Positions 39,975 to 48,592 of a stretch of DNA of 48,592 nucleotides are shown here, piece by piece (positions within the stretch are counted from its first letter, which is position 1; every line of letters begins with the position of its first letter). The DNA comes from Halorubrum sp. Atlit-26R (GTDB lineage: Archaea; Halobacteriota; Halobacteria; Halobacteriales; Haloferacaceae). A program made the position numbers and the translations under genes. The stretch is taken from assembly GCF_003666015.1 (NCBI RefSeq), contig NZ_QPLT01000022.1, positions 1 through 48,592 on the forward strand, given 5' to 3'. The notes below the pieces were generated by a model. The model did not search any database, was not told the DNA's origin, and saw only the letters and a program-made list of their open reading frames with translations.

Positions 39975-41486
39975 CTAGAACTCTTCGCCGGTGGATTCGG
40001 CCTCATCCAGTTGATCGTACATCTCATCTGGGAAGGGGAGACTTCCCCAGATGGAGTATGGGCACTGCTCCTGGCCGATGCAGTATCGCTGCATGTCGTC
40101 GTTGTCGCAGTTCATCGGAAGCGGGGTGTCGCCACCAATCGTATTCGAGAACTCGTAGCGAATCTGGTAGTCGGTGACCTGTTCGTCGTACCACGGCCAC
40201 CGTGAGAAGACGTTCTTGAGATCAGCGACAATCGTCTCGAGGTCACTGTCCTGGTACTGGGGCAGCCACATCACCATCCGAGCAAAGCTGTACAGATCCT
40301 TTCGGACTGGCTTCTTTTCGTGGAGGCGTTCGGCCATGTTCGCCATACAGGGGAGTTCGAACAGATCTTCGATCGACTCGACGTCAAGGGGCTGGACGCC
40401 ACGCGAAGACTCCTGAATCCGATAGTGGTTCGTATTTCCGTGCTGTCGGATAGTGAGATTCCGATGGTTGCGCTGGGATGCAAGGAGATTCCCAAGACTC
40501 CGAGGACTCGAGATACGATTACACACGTCTCGCTTCCAGTCCGCTTCTGGGTCGTACGCCTCTACTGCTTCAAACAGTTCCTTCGCCGAGTGGAACTCCC
40601 CCAGTGAGACGACCTCATCTGGAGCGTCTCGAATCGCGTCCCGGAGCACACGGATGGTCCGCTCACCGGGGTTCCAGTCTCGCCAGATTCGTTCGTGGTG
40701 TCCCGTCTCGATGAAGCGGTTGATGCGCTCTGTGATGGCCGACTCATTCGTCGTTAGCCACGTGAACTGGTCCTCTGAGAGGTTCTCCTCTTGGACTCGC
40801 AGGAGCTTCTTGAACGCACGTCTGGCGTACTCGCGATACTTCGTGTCGAAATCACCGACCGGTACGTAGAGGCAGTTGTCCTTGATGCGAGTGAGCAGTT
40901 CTCCGGTCTCTCCTGGCTCGGTGTCGGCGTGAACGAGACAGTCCCTCGACGCCGCAGCCATCGGGATTTCGAGATACAACCCCTCCCCGAACTCGGGTAT
41001 CTTCTTGATCCCTGTACAAACGCGACCAGGGTGCGGACCATCTTCTCCGGGATCTTTCGCGTATAACACGTCTGCAATATCCTGTTGAAGACTCCCGTCA
41101 CCGAATTCTCGCAGGAGGGAGGCGAGGTTGTTGACATAGAGCTCGCGAATATCGTAGAGGACCTGCACCTTTCGTGGTGGGGCGTGCTCGAACTTCGGGT
41201 GTGCTTTGACGCAGATCGCACTCAACGTCGCGAGGACGGCGAGAGTTCCGGGTTCGTCGACGAAGGGCTCCTCTGCGGCATTGGCCCTGACGTCTTCTTT
41301 GAACGCCGCCGTCCCGAACCGCTCGAGGTCGTTTAGCAAATCTTCCGGTTGGTCTTCGCCGTCGGCGATGTATCGATTGTAGCCCCGCGTGAACAGCTGG
41401 TTGATGCGGGTCGTGCCGTATTCGAGCGGGAGCGTCGCAACGCGGTAGGCGGTACGCTCGTCCTCGACAGGCGTCGACCGGCTCAT
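39975..41486 (-). CDS. priL: DNA primase large subunit-like (PriL)
   Basis: 503 residues. The C-terminal part shows the four cysteines that hold the iron-sulfur cluster in PriL: C380 (LPCMANMAERL), C460 (MNCDND), C469 (RYCIG) and C475 (QCPYSIW). The long helical N-terminal part fits the family. PriL and PriS together make RNA or DNA primers. The ATG overlaps the PriS stop by 4 bp (ATGA), so the two are translated together. A plasmid-borne pair would prime plasmid copying or the incoming transferred strand. Confidence 0.85.
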   Translation of the reverse strand: MSRSTPVEDERTAYRVATLPLEYGTTRINQLFTRGYNRYIADGEDQPEDLLNDLERFGTAAFKEDVRANAAEEPFVDEPGTLAVLATLSAICVKAHPKFEHAPPRKVQVLYDIRELYVNNLASLLREFGDGSLQQDIADVLYAKDPGEDGPHPGRVCTGIKKIPEFGEGLYLEIPMAAASRDCLVHADTEPGETGELLTRIKDNCLYVPVGDFDTKYREYARRAFKKLLRVQEENLSEDQFTWLTTNESAITERINRFIETGHHERIWRDWNPGERTIRVLRDAIRDAPDEVVSLGEFHSAKELFEAVEAYDPEADWKRDVCNRISSPRSLGNLLASQRNHRNLTIRQHGNTNHYRIQESSRGVQPLDVESIEDLFELPCMANMAERLHEKKPVRKDLYSFARMVMWLPQYQDSDLETIVADLKNVFSRWPWYDEQVTDYQIRYEFSNTIGGDTPLPMNCDNDDMQRYCIGQEQCPYSIWGSLPFPDEMYDQLDEAESTGEEF

Positions 41487-42367
41487 TTCTGGATGACCTC
41501 CGGTGTCGCAGACTGAACGTCGAAGTTCGGGCTCTCTATCGGCGTGACGATACTGCAGACGTCAGCGTGCAACGAGTAGGGGAGTCGGGCGACGCGACGA
41601 CGGTCGGCGGTGACCACTGGGTCGATGGGAATCTTGTAGGTGTCTTGCAGAAGGTCGTTCAGCACTTCCCGACTCTTGGCGTCGTACCGATGGGCTGGAT
41701 CACTGTCGAGGAGGTAGACGTGAACTCCCTGGCCGCTGTACACCACCATCGTCTCCTGGGCGTTGAAGTCGTCCTCGAAAACATCTCGCACCTCGAAGCC
41801 GTACTCGATGGCCCGTTCGATATCCTCAAAGGCATACGGATACCCTTCGGGAGCGGCGTCGAGGATTCCTGCGGCATTGAGGAACGCATCGTTATTCTGG
41901 TCGTCGATGTCCTCCGAGACCGTATCCGCTGCTCGGTTCCTGGCGATATCTTTCGCGTCGATGTCGACGAGGAGGACCCAGGGCCGCTCCCAGTGATCCA
42001 GCGCGTAATAGACTGCATCAGGACACGGGTCTGGTTTGTCAAGCAGGTCGGGATCTGCGAGCGCGAAGTTACTCCGACCGAGTGGATCATTCCGTGCCGG
42101 ATGCCGGATGAACTCGAGGATGTCGTCGAACTCCTGAAACGCTGCCGTGGTCCGCTCACCAGAGGTATTCGTCTGCCACGTATCTCGCCGAATGAAGTCC
42201 TTGTCTGGAACTCCCTCTTTCCGTACCGGGTGGGGTTCCCGAAACGCGAGTGCGTACTGTTTCGGTCCCTTCGCTGTGATGAACGACGGGAGTTCGTCAC
42301 GGTATGAGGGAAAATCCTCGTCGTAGTACCTGTAAATCTCCTCGCGAGTCGCTTGTCGCCAACTCAT
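41483..42367 (-). CDS. priS: DNA primase small subunit-like (PriS)
   Basis: 294 residues of the archaeo-eukaryotic primase superfamily. The catalytic acids lie in LLVDIDAKD (D135 and D137), the nucleotide loop in SGQGVHVYLL (211-217), and the conserved basic-P-SLH segment in RRRVARLPYSLH. It overlaps the coupling-ATPase gene upstream (ATGA) and the PriL gene downstream. It synthesises primers with PriL. Sitting in a conjugation-type operon, it may prime complementary-strand synthesis after transfer (inferred). Confidence 0.88.
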   Translation of the reverse strand: MSWRQATREEIYRYYDEDFPSYRDELPSFITAKGPKQYALAFREPHPVRKEGVPDKDFIRRDTWQTNTSGERTTAAFQEFDDILEFIRHPARNDPLGRSNFALADPDLLDKPDPCPDAVYYALDHWERPWVLLVDIDAKDIARNRAADTVSEDIDDQNNDAFLNAAGILDAAPEGYPYAFEDIERAIEYGFEVRDVFEDDFNAQETMVVYSGQGVHVYLLDSDPAHRYDAKSREVLNDLLQDTYKIPIDPVVTADRRRVARLPYSLHADVCSIVTPIESPNFDVQSATPEVIQK

Positions 42368-45300
42368 GAATTGAACTCCTGGTCTAGTTTGTTGAAGCTC
42401 CGAATTGTCGTCAGCCCAGCTGCGTCGAACGATTCAACGGCCTCTCGAATGTCCGAAAACGACCGGGCTGTACGCCCGCTCACACTGCTCTCAATTCGAT
42501 CAGCCTCAGAGAGACAGTCCAGCACCTCGATGGCTGTCTCGCGTCTGTTGAACGCCCAGACTGCGTTCGCATCCACTGCACTCTGCTTGTCGTAGTCGTC
42601 GACTGGCGCGTGTTTGTTGTTACTCGCGAGTTCAGCTTCACCGACCCACACGAGTTCCCCGTCAGCATTGAAACCGGCAACATCGAACACCGTTTCTTCA
42701 TCGTACTCATAGTAGGATTCGACCTGCTCGACGTCTTCGTGGGAGTCTAGCCACAGTTCGAGCAGCTTCACACCGACCTTGTGCGGCGTCTTCTCCCCGA
42801 CATCTCCTTGACCAGGGCCGACTTTGAGTTTCTGGCCGAGCAGTTCTCGCCCTGCCGGGAGTACGGTGTAGTACTTCCGACCGCACGCTCGTCCTTCCTC
42901 CAGCAGGTCTTGATCGACGAGCCGTTGCACGTCCAGGTCGTCAAAGTCGCTCTTGAATGCACTCATTGAATCCAAGAGTCCATGATCTGGTGCGTCACCA
43001 TTCATCACGTCAAGGATGCGAGTCAGGAATCGGACGTCGTCGTGAGTGAGCCCGCGCCGTCGAAGCTCGTCATCTGGAACGGTTACACCACCAGCCTGTA
43101 CTGGTGACGATCCGTTCTCGTCGACAGCTGTCCCCTCTTCTTCACCGACTAGCTCTTCTGACTCAGTTGACTCAGGATCTCCAAAGAGTAGGTTGGTGGT
43201 GTTCCTGTCTTCCCCTTCGTTCCCTTCGTTTCGTTCGTTTCCTTTATTCTCTTCGTCGGCTGCTGAACCACTGGTTGCCTGTCCGATGAACGACGACTGC
43301 GTCGTGTCCACAGGACTAGCCGATTCTGTGGATGTCGACCGTTCATCCGTCGGTCTACTTCCCCATCCCTCGTTGTCTCCGGCCTCTGATTCGCTAGTGG
43401 CCTCAGCAAGCCCGTACTGAGTCCGTGTCCTCTCGGACAGTCGGGGGAGGGCCACGGTCTCGAAGTGGTCCTCCTGTTCGACAGAAAGCGGCTCGTCGCT
43501 CTCTGGATGACCAGTTGCTATCGGGAGCGGCTTCACAGAGAACGGGGCTGGCCCCGTCTCCCCGAATGACGGACTCGGGAGTTGTGCAATCCACTCCCCG
43601 CTGGGGAGCGTGTTGATCCGATTTCGCAGGTCAGTCGGACTCAAGTCTTCGTGGGCCAGTGACTCGGCGAGGTCGCGCTCGATGGAGATGTTCCCGATGA
43701 GCTTCGTCTTGATGTTGTTGAGGACCTCGTTGTAGGCGCGCTCACTTCGATTCCTGACTTGTTCGGGAAACTGCATCACCAGTCCCATGCTCAGGCCAAA
43801 GGACCGACCTTGGGGAAGCAGCTGCTCGGAAACGAGTTTCGTTGAGGCGACCGGAGCAGCCTCCTCAATGATGAGGTTGGTGAGCTTCTCGTAGTCTGTC
43901 TTCCCATCACGTCGACGCACCTGCACCGCATCCCAGAGGTTACTCAACAGAAGAAGTGTGATTGCTCGCTGTGCCTCTGGACGGAGATCACCCAGGTCGA
44001 ACAGGATCGTGGCATCTTCGTCGAGGAACTCGCGGAAGTCGAATCGGTTGTCGACGTATTCGCCATCATCACCTTGTTCCGGAACGTGACTGAAGATACG
44101 ACGCAGGTGCGCGTCTTCTCTGAGTTTGTCGAGGCGGTTTCCGACGGCGTCCATCGACACCTGGAATCGACGGTCATCCTTCTCGAAGTGGCGCGTCAGC
44201 GACTCCTCGACATTTTGATTCTCAGCAGCGACCGGAGGGACTGTCCGCTCGCGTTGCATCTGGAGTGCAGCCGCAAAGAGCTCATCGAGGCCGAAGGCGT
44301 CACTACCGTATTCCTCGTCGAAGAGGGCCTTGATGAGGTAGCTGAGGATCTCGTTGGCGACAAACGCTTGTCCGTACTGTTCGCGGCCCATGACCATCCT
44401 CATGATGTCGTGGAAGTGGTCGACCTTGTCCTGAATCGCGTCTTCACGGTTCCGTCCGGCCTTGAGCGCAGGCCGGATGTCGAAGAAGGAGAACGCAGGA
44501 ACTGTCTCCGGGACGCGGAACTGGTAGACGTCGTCCACCCCGTTGAAGCGCTCGTAGTGGCAGCGAAGGTAATTCGCGCACATACCGTCGCCTTTCGGAT
44601 CGACGATCACGACAGGTCCGCCAGTCGTCTCCCGGAGGGACAGCGCGTCGTTGATGATTGCCTTCGATTTTCCGCCACCTGTCGAGGCGAACCGGCCGTA
44701 ATGCGTCGTCAGGAGATTCGGTGGAATTCGAATCGGGTCCGGTTGGGGAGCTCCGTTCTCATCGAGTACATACCCGATCGCCATTCCCTCTTGGAACTGT
44801 TGAACCAGGTCTGGATTGGGCCACGGAAGCGGGTTCCGGCTTTGCTGTTCAGCGCGAGTACCGCGTGTTCCCTCAACTGTGAGGTGTTCAGACGATGGGA
44901 CGAGCAAAAAGTTCGCGAGTTCCGTCCCACAGAGGACGAAATCCGGTCGAGTCTTGCCCCGACCCGCCGTAATCTCTCGGTCAAGCAGCTGCTGGAGGGC
45001 TGTCTGAGCGTTCTTCTCCCTTGTCTTTTCTCGAAAGCCGCCAGTACGGAGCCGTTCCCCTTCGACTTCGTAATAGGGGCCGTCGATTGGGTCGAACACA
45101 GGACGAAGTGCGTTCATCTGGGCCGCGAGGTCGTCGCGGGCTTCGTCACCGGTCGGAACGCCGACTGCTCTGATGTTGGCAGTGAACGACCGCTTGGGGT
45201 TCTTCGCGTCGATATACTCGATACGCTTGGCGACTGACTCGCTGAGCTGTTTCTCGTCGTGATTGCTCCGCTGATCTTCGACCTCCAGGAAGGAGCCAAC

Positions 45301-46209
45301 GATTTCCTGGAAGAAGGTGTCCCGCCCGTCGACGAGATCTTCTTTTCTGATCTCAGCGTCGGACTGCCAGCTTGTCCGCCGCTGGAACACAACCTGAAAC
45401 GCTACTGGTGACGCCGCCTCCATCAGGTGGTCGACGAGTGACGCAAGAGTCGCACCGGGCTGGTCGATAGCAGCCAACCCGTCGTCTTCGTCCCCGGAGG
45501 CGAAGGGCGTCAACGACGTCATCCAGTCCTTCTTTCGGGTGGCTGAGCCAGACCAGCGTACGCCGACTGGCGAGACGGCGTCGACGGTGGACCGAGCGAG
45601 TATTGTTCCCTCGGCCGTCTCGGTCGGCTTTTCGAGTGTCGTCAGTGGCCCCTCGTCTGGAACTGTATTTGGAGGGGCAAGCTCAAGCGCCGTCTCCCCA
45701 ATCTCGACGAAGTGGCCATGGGACGAATCGACTGTGGCACCACCATCTGTAAGGGAGGATGCTTCGGTCGTTGGTGTCTGGTCTTGGTCAAGCTCCTCGC
45801 TGCCAAGTTCGTGCTGCTCGTCGGAACTAAATTCGTACTGTAGCTGCCCTGCTTCGTAGTGTTCAACGAACTCTGCTCGTGTGAATTCGACTGGCTGAAT
45901 GAGCCGTGAAGCGACGTCGACGTCGACGCGTTCGATGTCGAACGTCTCGGGATAGATCGAACGAAGGCGTTTTTCGAGTGTGTCGAGATGCTCGTCGGCG
46001 CCGTAGAAGAACTCAACAGGATCGTCCGCTCCCTCAGATAGCGCGAGAAACTCGAACTTGGGCGGTGTCTTACTGTGGAGTGGGTTCAGCTTCTGAGCGA
46101 TTCGCGTTGACTCCGCCGTCGTCAGTTTATACAGGCTTTCGAGGACTCGAGGGATTCCCTCGGGATCCAGGCCTTCTGATGTTGGCGTGACTCGGAGATA
46201 CTCACGCAT
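42364..46209 (-). CDS. Conjugation coupling-type ATPase with HTH and nuclease-like C-terminus
   Basis: 1281 residues. The motor part (about 490-900) has Walker A ASTGGGKS (509-516), Walker B VVIVDPKGD (D537) and NLIIEEAAPVA, typical of VirD4/TraD-type pumps that push DNA into the secretion channel. The first about 400 residues are unassigned. After a low-complexity linker (NERNEGNEGEDRN) come a winged-helix-like part (about 1040-1110, DLDVQRLVDQDLLEEGRACG) and a domain with VFDVAGFNADGELVWVGEAE, which looks like PD-(D/E)XK with ExE in place of ExK. It overlaps its neighbours by 8 and 4 bp. Confidence 0.8.
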   Translation of the reverse strand: MREYLRVTPTSEGLDPEGIPRVLESLYKLTTAESTRIAQKLNPLHSKTPPKFEFLALSEGADDPVEFFYGADEHLDTLEKRLRSIYPETFDIERVDVDVASRLIQPVEFTRAEFVEHYEAGQLQYEFSSDEQHELGSEELDQDQTPTTEASSLTDGGATVDSSHGHFVEIGETALELAPPNTVPDEGPLTTLEKPTETAEGTILARSTVDAVSPVGVRWSGSATRKKDWMTSLTPFASGDEDDGLAAIDQPGATLASLVDHLMEAASPVAFQVVFQRRTSWQSDAEIRKEDLVDGRDTFFQEIVGSFLEVEDQRSNHDEKQLSESVAKRIEYIDAKNPKRSFTANIRAVGVPTGDEARDDLAAQMNALRPVFDPIDGPYYEVEGERLRTGGFREKTREKNAQTALQQLLDREITAGRGKTRPDFVLCGTELANFLLVPSSEHLTVEGTRGTRAEQQSRNPLPWPNPDLVQQFQEGMAIGYVLDENGAPQPDPIRIPPNLLTTHYGRFASTGGGKSKAIINDALSLRETTGGPVVIVDPKGDGMCANYLRCHYERFNGVDDVYQFRVPETVPAFSFFDIRPALKAGRNREDAIQDKVDHFHDIMRMVMGREQYGQAFVANEILSYLIKALFDEEYGSDAFGLDELFAAALQMQRERTVPPVAAENQNVEESLTRHFEKDDRRFQVSMDAVGNRLDKLREDAHLRRIFSHVPEQGDDGEYVDNRFDFREFLDEDATILFDLGDLRPEAQRAITLLLLSNLWDAVQVRRRDGKTDYEKLTNLIIEEAAPVASTKLVSEQLLPQGRSFGLSMGLVMQFPEQVRNRSERAYNEVLNNIKTKLIGNISIERDLAESLAHEDLSPTDLRNRINTLPSGEWIAQLPSPSFGETGPAPFSVKPLPIATGHPESDEPLSVEQEDHFETVALPRLSERTRTQYGLAEATSESEAGDNEGWGSRPTDERSTSTESASPVDTTQSSFIGQATSGSAADEENKGNERNEGNEGEDRNTTNLLFGDPESTESEELVGEEEGTAVDENGSSPVQAGGVTVPDDELRRRGLTHDDVRFLTRILDVMNGDAPDHGLLDSMSAFKSDFDDLDVQRLVDQDLLEEGRACGRKYYTVLPAGRELLGQKLKVGPGQGDVGEKTPHKVGVKLLELWLDSHEDVEQVESYYEYDEETVFDVAGFNADGELVWVGEAELASNNKHAPVDDYDKQSAVDANAVWAFNRRETAIEVLDCLSEADRIESSVSGRTARSFSDIREAVESFDAAGLTTIRSFNKLDQEFNS

Positions 46210-48418
46210 CGTCTTCCCCCTCCATCGAACCGCCGTCGGGCTTGGCGGAGATGGATTCCGCGTCACTGGACTGTCTGTTAGTCGTTTGCTCTTCCAGCTT
46301 CTCTCGGAACTCCTGGACGTCCGTATCAACTGCGCCTTCACCAGCGCCGGGGAGTGAGGATCGCCGCTGCTCGGTTGGATCGAAGTCGATGACTTGCTTC
46401 TCCTTGGGCATCGCCTCGACCTTGATGCCGCGCCACTCGCCGTCCACGCCGACCAGCGCTTCGGAGAACCCAGCGTCCTCGTTGCCGGGGACCGCATCCT
46501 GTACGTAGCGCATCTGGGCGTAATTCAAGCCGAACTCGTCGGCCCACTGGTCGTCCATCCCGTCCAGCCGATGGAACTGCTTGACGGCACACTGGTCGAG
46601 GATGGCTTCGGACTCGGCGTGCTCGAAGAACTCGTCGACGGTCTGGGTGACGAGCCGAATCGAGAGGTCGTGGTGGCGGTGGTGTCGGAACACCGTTTCG
46701 AGGAACGCCAGACTCGCGGCGTCCTGCATGATGTAGCGTGCCTCGTCGATAACGAACACGACCTCCTTGTCCGTCTCTTTCGCCCGCTCGTACACGAGCG
46801 AGATGAGCAACTGCATCGTCAGCGCCGTACTACTATCGACGCTACCTTCCTGCTGTGCGAGATCGAGGTAGATGACCTTCTCGTTACGGATGTCGAACTC
46901 TGAGGACTTCCCGAGATTGGCGTGGCGACCCTCTCCCTCGAAGGGCCGAAGCTGGTCCAAAAGCCACGTCGCGTCCTCGCGGATCTTCCCGGCTTCCTCG
47001 TCGGAACGGACGACGAACTCCTCGGGATCGTCGACCATGTCCTCGAAGACATCCATCATATCACGGATGGTCGGGCTGGGGTTGCCGTGCGTCGAGATGT
47101 CGTCGGTGATGTCGTTGCGCTTGTAGGCGCGCTTGAGGCCGAGTTCGAGCGTCGTCCGGCGGTCGCCAAGCGAGATACCCCGCAGTGCGAAGAAGTTCGT
47201 CAGGAAGCTCATCGCGTCGTCGAGCTTCTCGTTGAACGGACTCGCATCCTCACCCATCGCCCGCTGGACGTGGTCGGGTGTCTGGCGAATCTCCAGAGGA
47301 TTCAGACCGAGCGTCCCACCGACGGTGATGCGTTTCGCACCGAGTGCTTCGGAGACGCCCGCCCAGTTGTTGAGCGGTTCGAGGATGATGCCGATGCGGT
47401 CCTTACTCTGCTCGATCGAGCGGATGAAGTTCTGTTTCGAGCCGAACGACTTCCCAGACCCAGTATCGCCAACGGTGAACATCGCATATCCGTTGTCACG
47501 GGCGAACGGATCGATGACGACGGGGCTCTGGTTGTCTTTGTGAATCCCGAACTCAACGCCACCCTCCTCGAGGATCGTCGCGTTATGCGGCGAGGAGAGG
47601 AGTGCGCCAACGGCTCCACCAAGGGCGATAGATTCTCGCCCGAATACGTTGTCTCCGATGGGGGCTGCCGACTGCAGCGCGAGGTCCTGCCGACAGATTG
47701 CGGTCTTCGGCGTGAGGTTCGCTGGATCATCACGGAGAGCACTCTTGACCTTCTGGACCGAGTCCCTGAGGTCGTCCTTGTTGTTGGCGCGAACCGTGAT
47801 GAACATCCCCTGATCGAAAACGTTCGCACCACTCTCGACGGCCTTGTACGTCGCAGCGGCTTCGTTCGCTCGCTCCTGAAGGTACGCACTTCGAACGCTC
47901 TGTTCCAGATCGGCGTCAACTTGGAGGTCGTCAGCGATGTCCTGCAGTTCGTCCCGCGCTCGCTGCTGGTTTTTTGGCGTAATGTGCGCTGTGAGGTCGA
48001 ATTCGACGTCGGTCAGCTCGAAGAGGTCACTCAGATAGCCGTCGCTCGGGTAGTCGGCATAATCCGTGATGTAGAGCGTCGTCGTCCACTGCTCGCCAAC
48101 GCGTGCGGCTCGTGTCTCCCACTCGATGGCTGCTGGCGCAGTCACCGTCTTGTGAGACTCGGAGATGTCGTCAAGGAGTTGGCCTTCTACATGACCCTCC
48201 TCGAGCGTCTCCTCGTCGAGGACATCCGAGAAGTCGACTTCGGGTTCGTCATCGGCAGTGTGACGGTCCCAGAGGTGTTTTCCGACGACTCCGAGGGCCA
48301 CAACCAACAGGAGATAAATCGCCGCACCTTCGGGTGACGTGGGGTTCAGTAGCCACTCAGTGGGCTGGGCGAGAGGCCCGCCGCTCGCTTGGAGGACGAC
48401 GTTATACATCGGTCTCAT
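46202..48418 (-). CDS. VirB4/TraC-like type IV secretion ATPase
   Basis: 738 residues. A membrane helix at about 32-50 (AAIYLLLVVALGVVGKHLW) is followed by a non-catalytic part and the ATPase with Walker A GDTGSGKSF (about 317-324) and Walker B VVFVIDEARYIMQ (about 560). VirB4-type ATPases power assembly of conjugation pili and transfer of DNA. Start: ATG 48418 is inside the preceding reading frame; ATG 48409 is another option. It is followed by the coupling-type ATPase (8-bp overlap), PriS and PriL. Confidence 0.85.
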   Translation of the reverse strand: MRPMYNVVLQASGGPLAQPTEWLLNPTSPEGAAIYLLLVVALGVVGKHLWDRHTADDEPEVDFSDVLDEETLEEGHVEGQLLDDISESHKTVTAPAAIEWETRAARVGEQWTTTLYITDYADYPSDGYLSDLFELTDVEFDLTAHITPKNQQRARDELQDIADDLQVDADLEQSVRSAYLQERANEAAATYKAVESGANVFDQGMFITVRANNKDDLRDSVQKVKSALRDDPANLTPKTAICRQDLALQSAAPIGDNVFGRESIALGGAVGALLSSPHNATILEEGGVEFGIHKDNQSPVVIDPFARDNGYAMFTVGDTGSGKSFGSKQNFIRSIEQSKDRIGIILEPLNNWAGVSEALGAKRITVGGTLGLNPLEIRQTPDHVQRAMGEDASPFNEKLDDAMSFLTNFFALRGISLGDRRTTLELGLKRAYKRNDITDDISTHGNPSPTIRDMMDVFEDMVDDPEEFVVRSDEEAGKIREDATWLLDQLRPFEGEGRHANLGKSSEFDIRNEKVIYLDLAQQEGSVDSSTALTMQLLISLVYERAKETDKEVVFVIDEARYIMQDAASLAFLETVFRHHRHHDLSIRLVTQTVDEFFEHAESEAILDQCAVKQFHRLDGMDDQWADEFGLNYAQMRYVQDAVPGNEDAGFSEALVGVDGEWRGIKVEAMPKEKQVIDFDPTEQRRSSLPGAGEGAVDTDVQEFREKLEEQTTNRQSSDAESISAKPDGGSMEGEDDA

Positions 48419-48592
48419 CCTCCCGGCGCGAGTGGCCGATGATCGGTTGCTCGCGAACGACGCAGTCTGCGTCGTCGTAGTCGTGCTCTCGTCCGTTCCA
48501 GAAGTCCATGTTCAGAACGAACAGTTCGACCGTACTGAGTCGACGAGCAGACCAGCCGGACGCCTGCTGGATGAACTCGGCGCGAACGTCGT
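48402..48592 (-). CDS. C-terminal part of an upstream operon protein
   Basis: The last about 63 codons of a gene running in from the right edge, in frame to TAA at 48402. It reads FIQQASGWSARRLSTVELFV, then DFWNGREHDYDDADCVVREQ and ends REDETDV. The tail overlaps the VirB4-like start. Probably another conjugation component. Its identity cannot be judged from this stub. Confidence 0.7.
   Translation of the reverse strand, partial: DVRAEFIQQASGWSARRLSTVELFVLNMDFWNGREHDYDDADCVVREQPIIGHSRREDETDV

Noticed and set aside
1-48592. tRNA, rRNA or riboswitch
   Set aside because: None of the conserved arms or class motifs could be recognised by eye; a covariance search would be decisive.

Overview
The window reads as an accessory replicon (plasmid or megaplasmid) of a halophilic archaeon. 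Proteins are acidic, many genes start leaderless behind archaeal TATA boxes, and the window holds archaeal transcription factor B (TFB) genes, an archaeal PriS/PriL primase pair, an RPA-like protein, Tat signals and many short zinc-ribbon proteins of haloarchaeal plasmid type. No rRNA, tRNA or CRISPR array was found.

Layout. (1) 1-8080: an IS6-type insertion sequence cut by the window edge, which truncates a gene of homing-endonuclease-associated repeats; then a leftward row of small plasmid genes, interrupted by an Mrr-type nuclease (1705-3069, rightward) and a winged-helix regulator. One of the row (6690-7352) is broken by a single amber codon. (2) 8237-8927: a complete IS6-type element with 14-bp ends and a 7-bp target duplication, but a nonsense codon in its transposase. 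(3) 8966-12295: nrdR-nrdB-nrdA, an aerobic class I ribonucleotide reductase set. (4) 12653-20063: toxin/antitoxin-like genes (PIN, TumE-like, Fic), a SWIM-finger protein, a full TFB, and a second TFB cut after its first cyclin fold and fused to the tail of a TumE-like toxin. (5) 20266-25042: a compact four-gene operon (membrane protein, Rossmann-like protein, Panacea/YwgA-like protein, Rad50/SMC-like ATPase) with a divergent HExxH membrane protein. This is the best candidate for an undescribed defence or toxin system. (6) 25094-29203: two Tat-exported proteins, a zinc finger, an HNH nuclease with four associated repeats, and an RPA-like protein. (7) 29871-33775: three genes around a PD-(D/E)XK nuclease, a second possible defence cluster. 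(8) 33967-39826: small plasmid genes, another TumE-like toxin/antitoxin pair, winged-helix and bat-type regulators, and a histidine kinase. (9) 39975-48592: a translationally coupled leftward operon of a conjugation VirB4-like ATPase, a coupling-protein-like ATPase with an unusual C-terminus, PriS and PriL.

Two recurring non-coding signals tie the replicon together. About sixteen copies of a short box (read on the minus strand as GTTTWTC, a C-run, a GGGTG, a G-run) sit just upstream of leftward accessory genes, including both TFB genes; they look like a shared promoter/operator or leader. Three copies of a 9-bp inverted repeat (TTAACCAAC ... GTTGGTTAA, 23-25 bp apart) sit 9-19 bp after the stop codons of three unrelated genes, as a recombination or termination site might. 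All family assignments come from reading motifs, without database searches.
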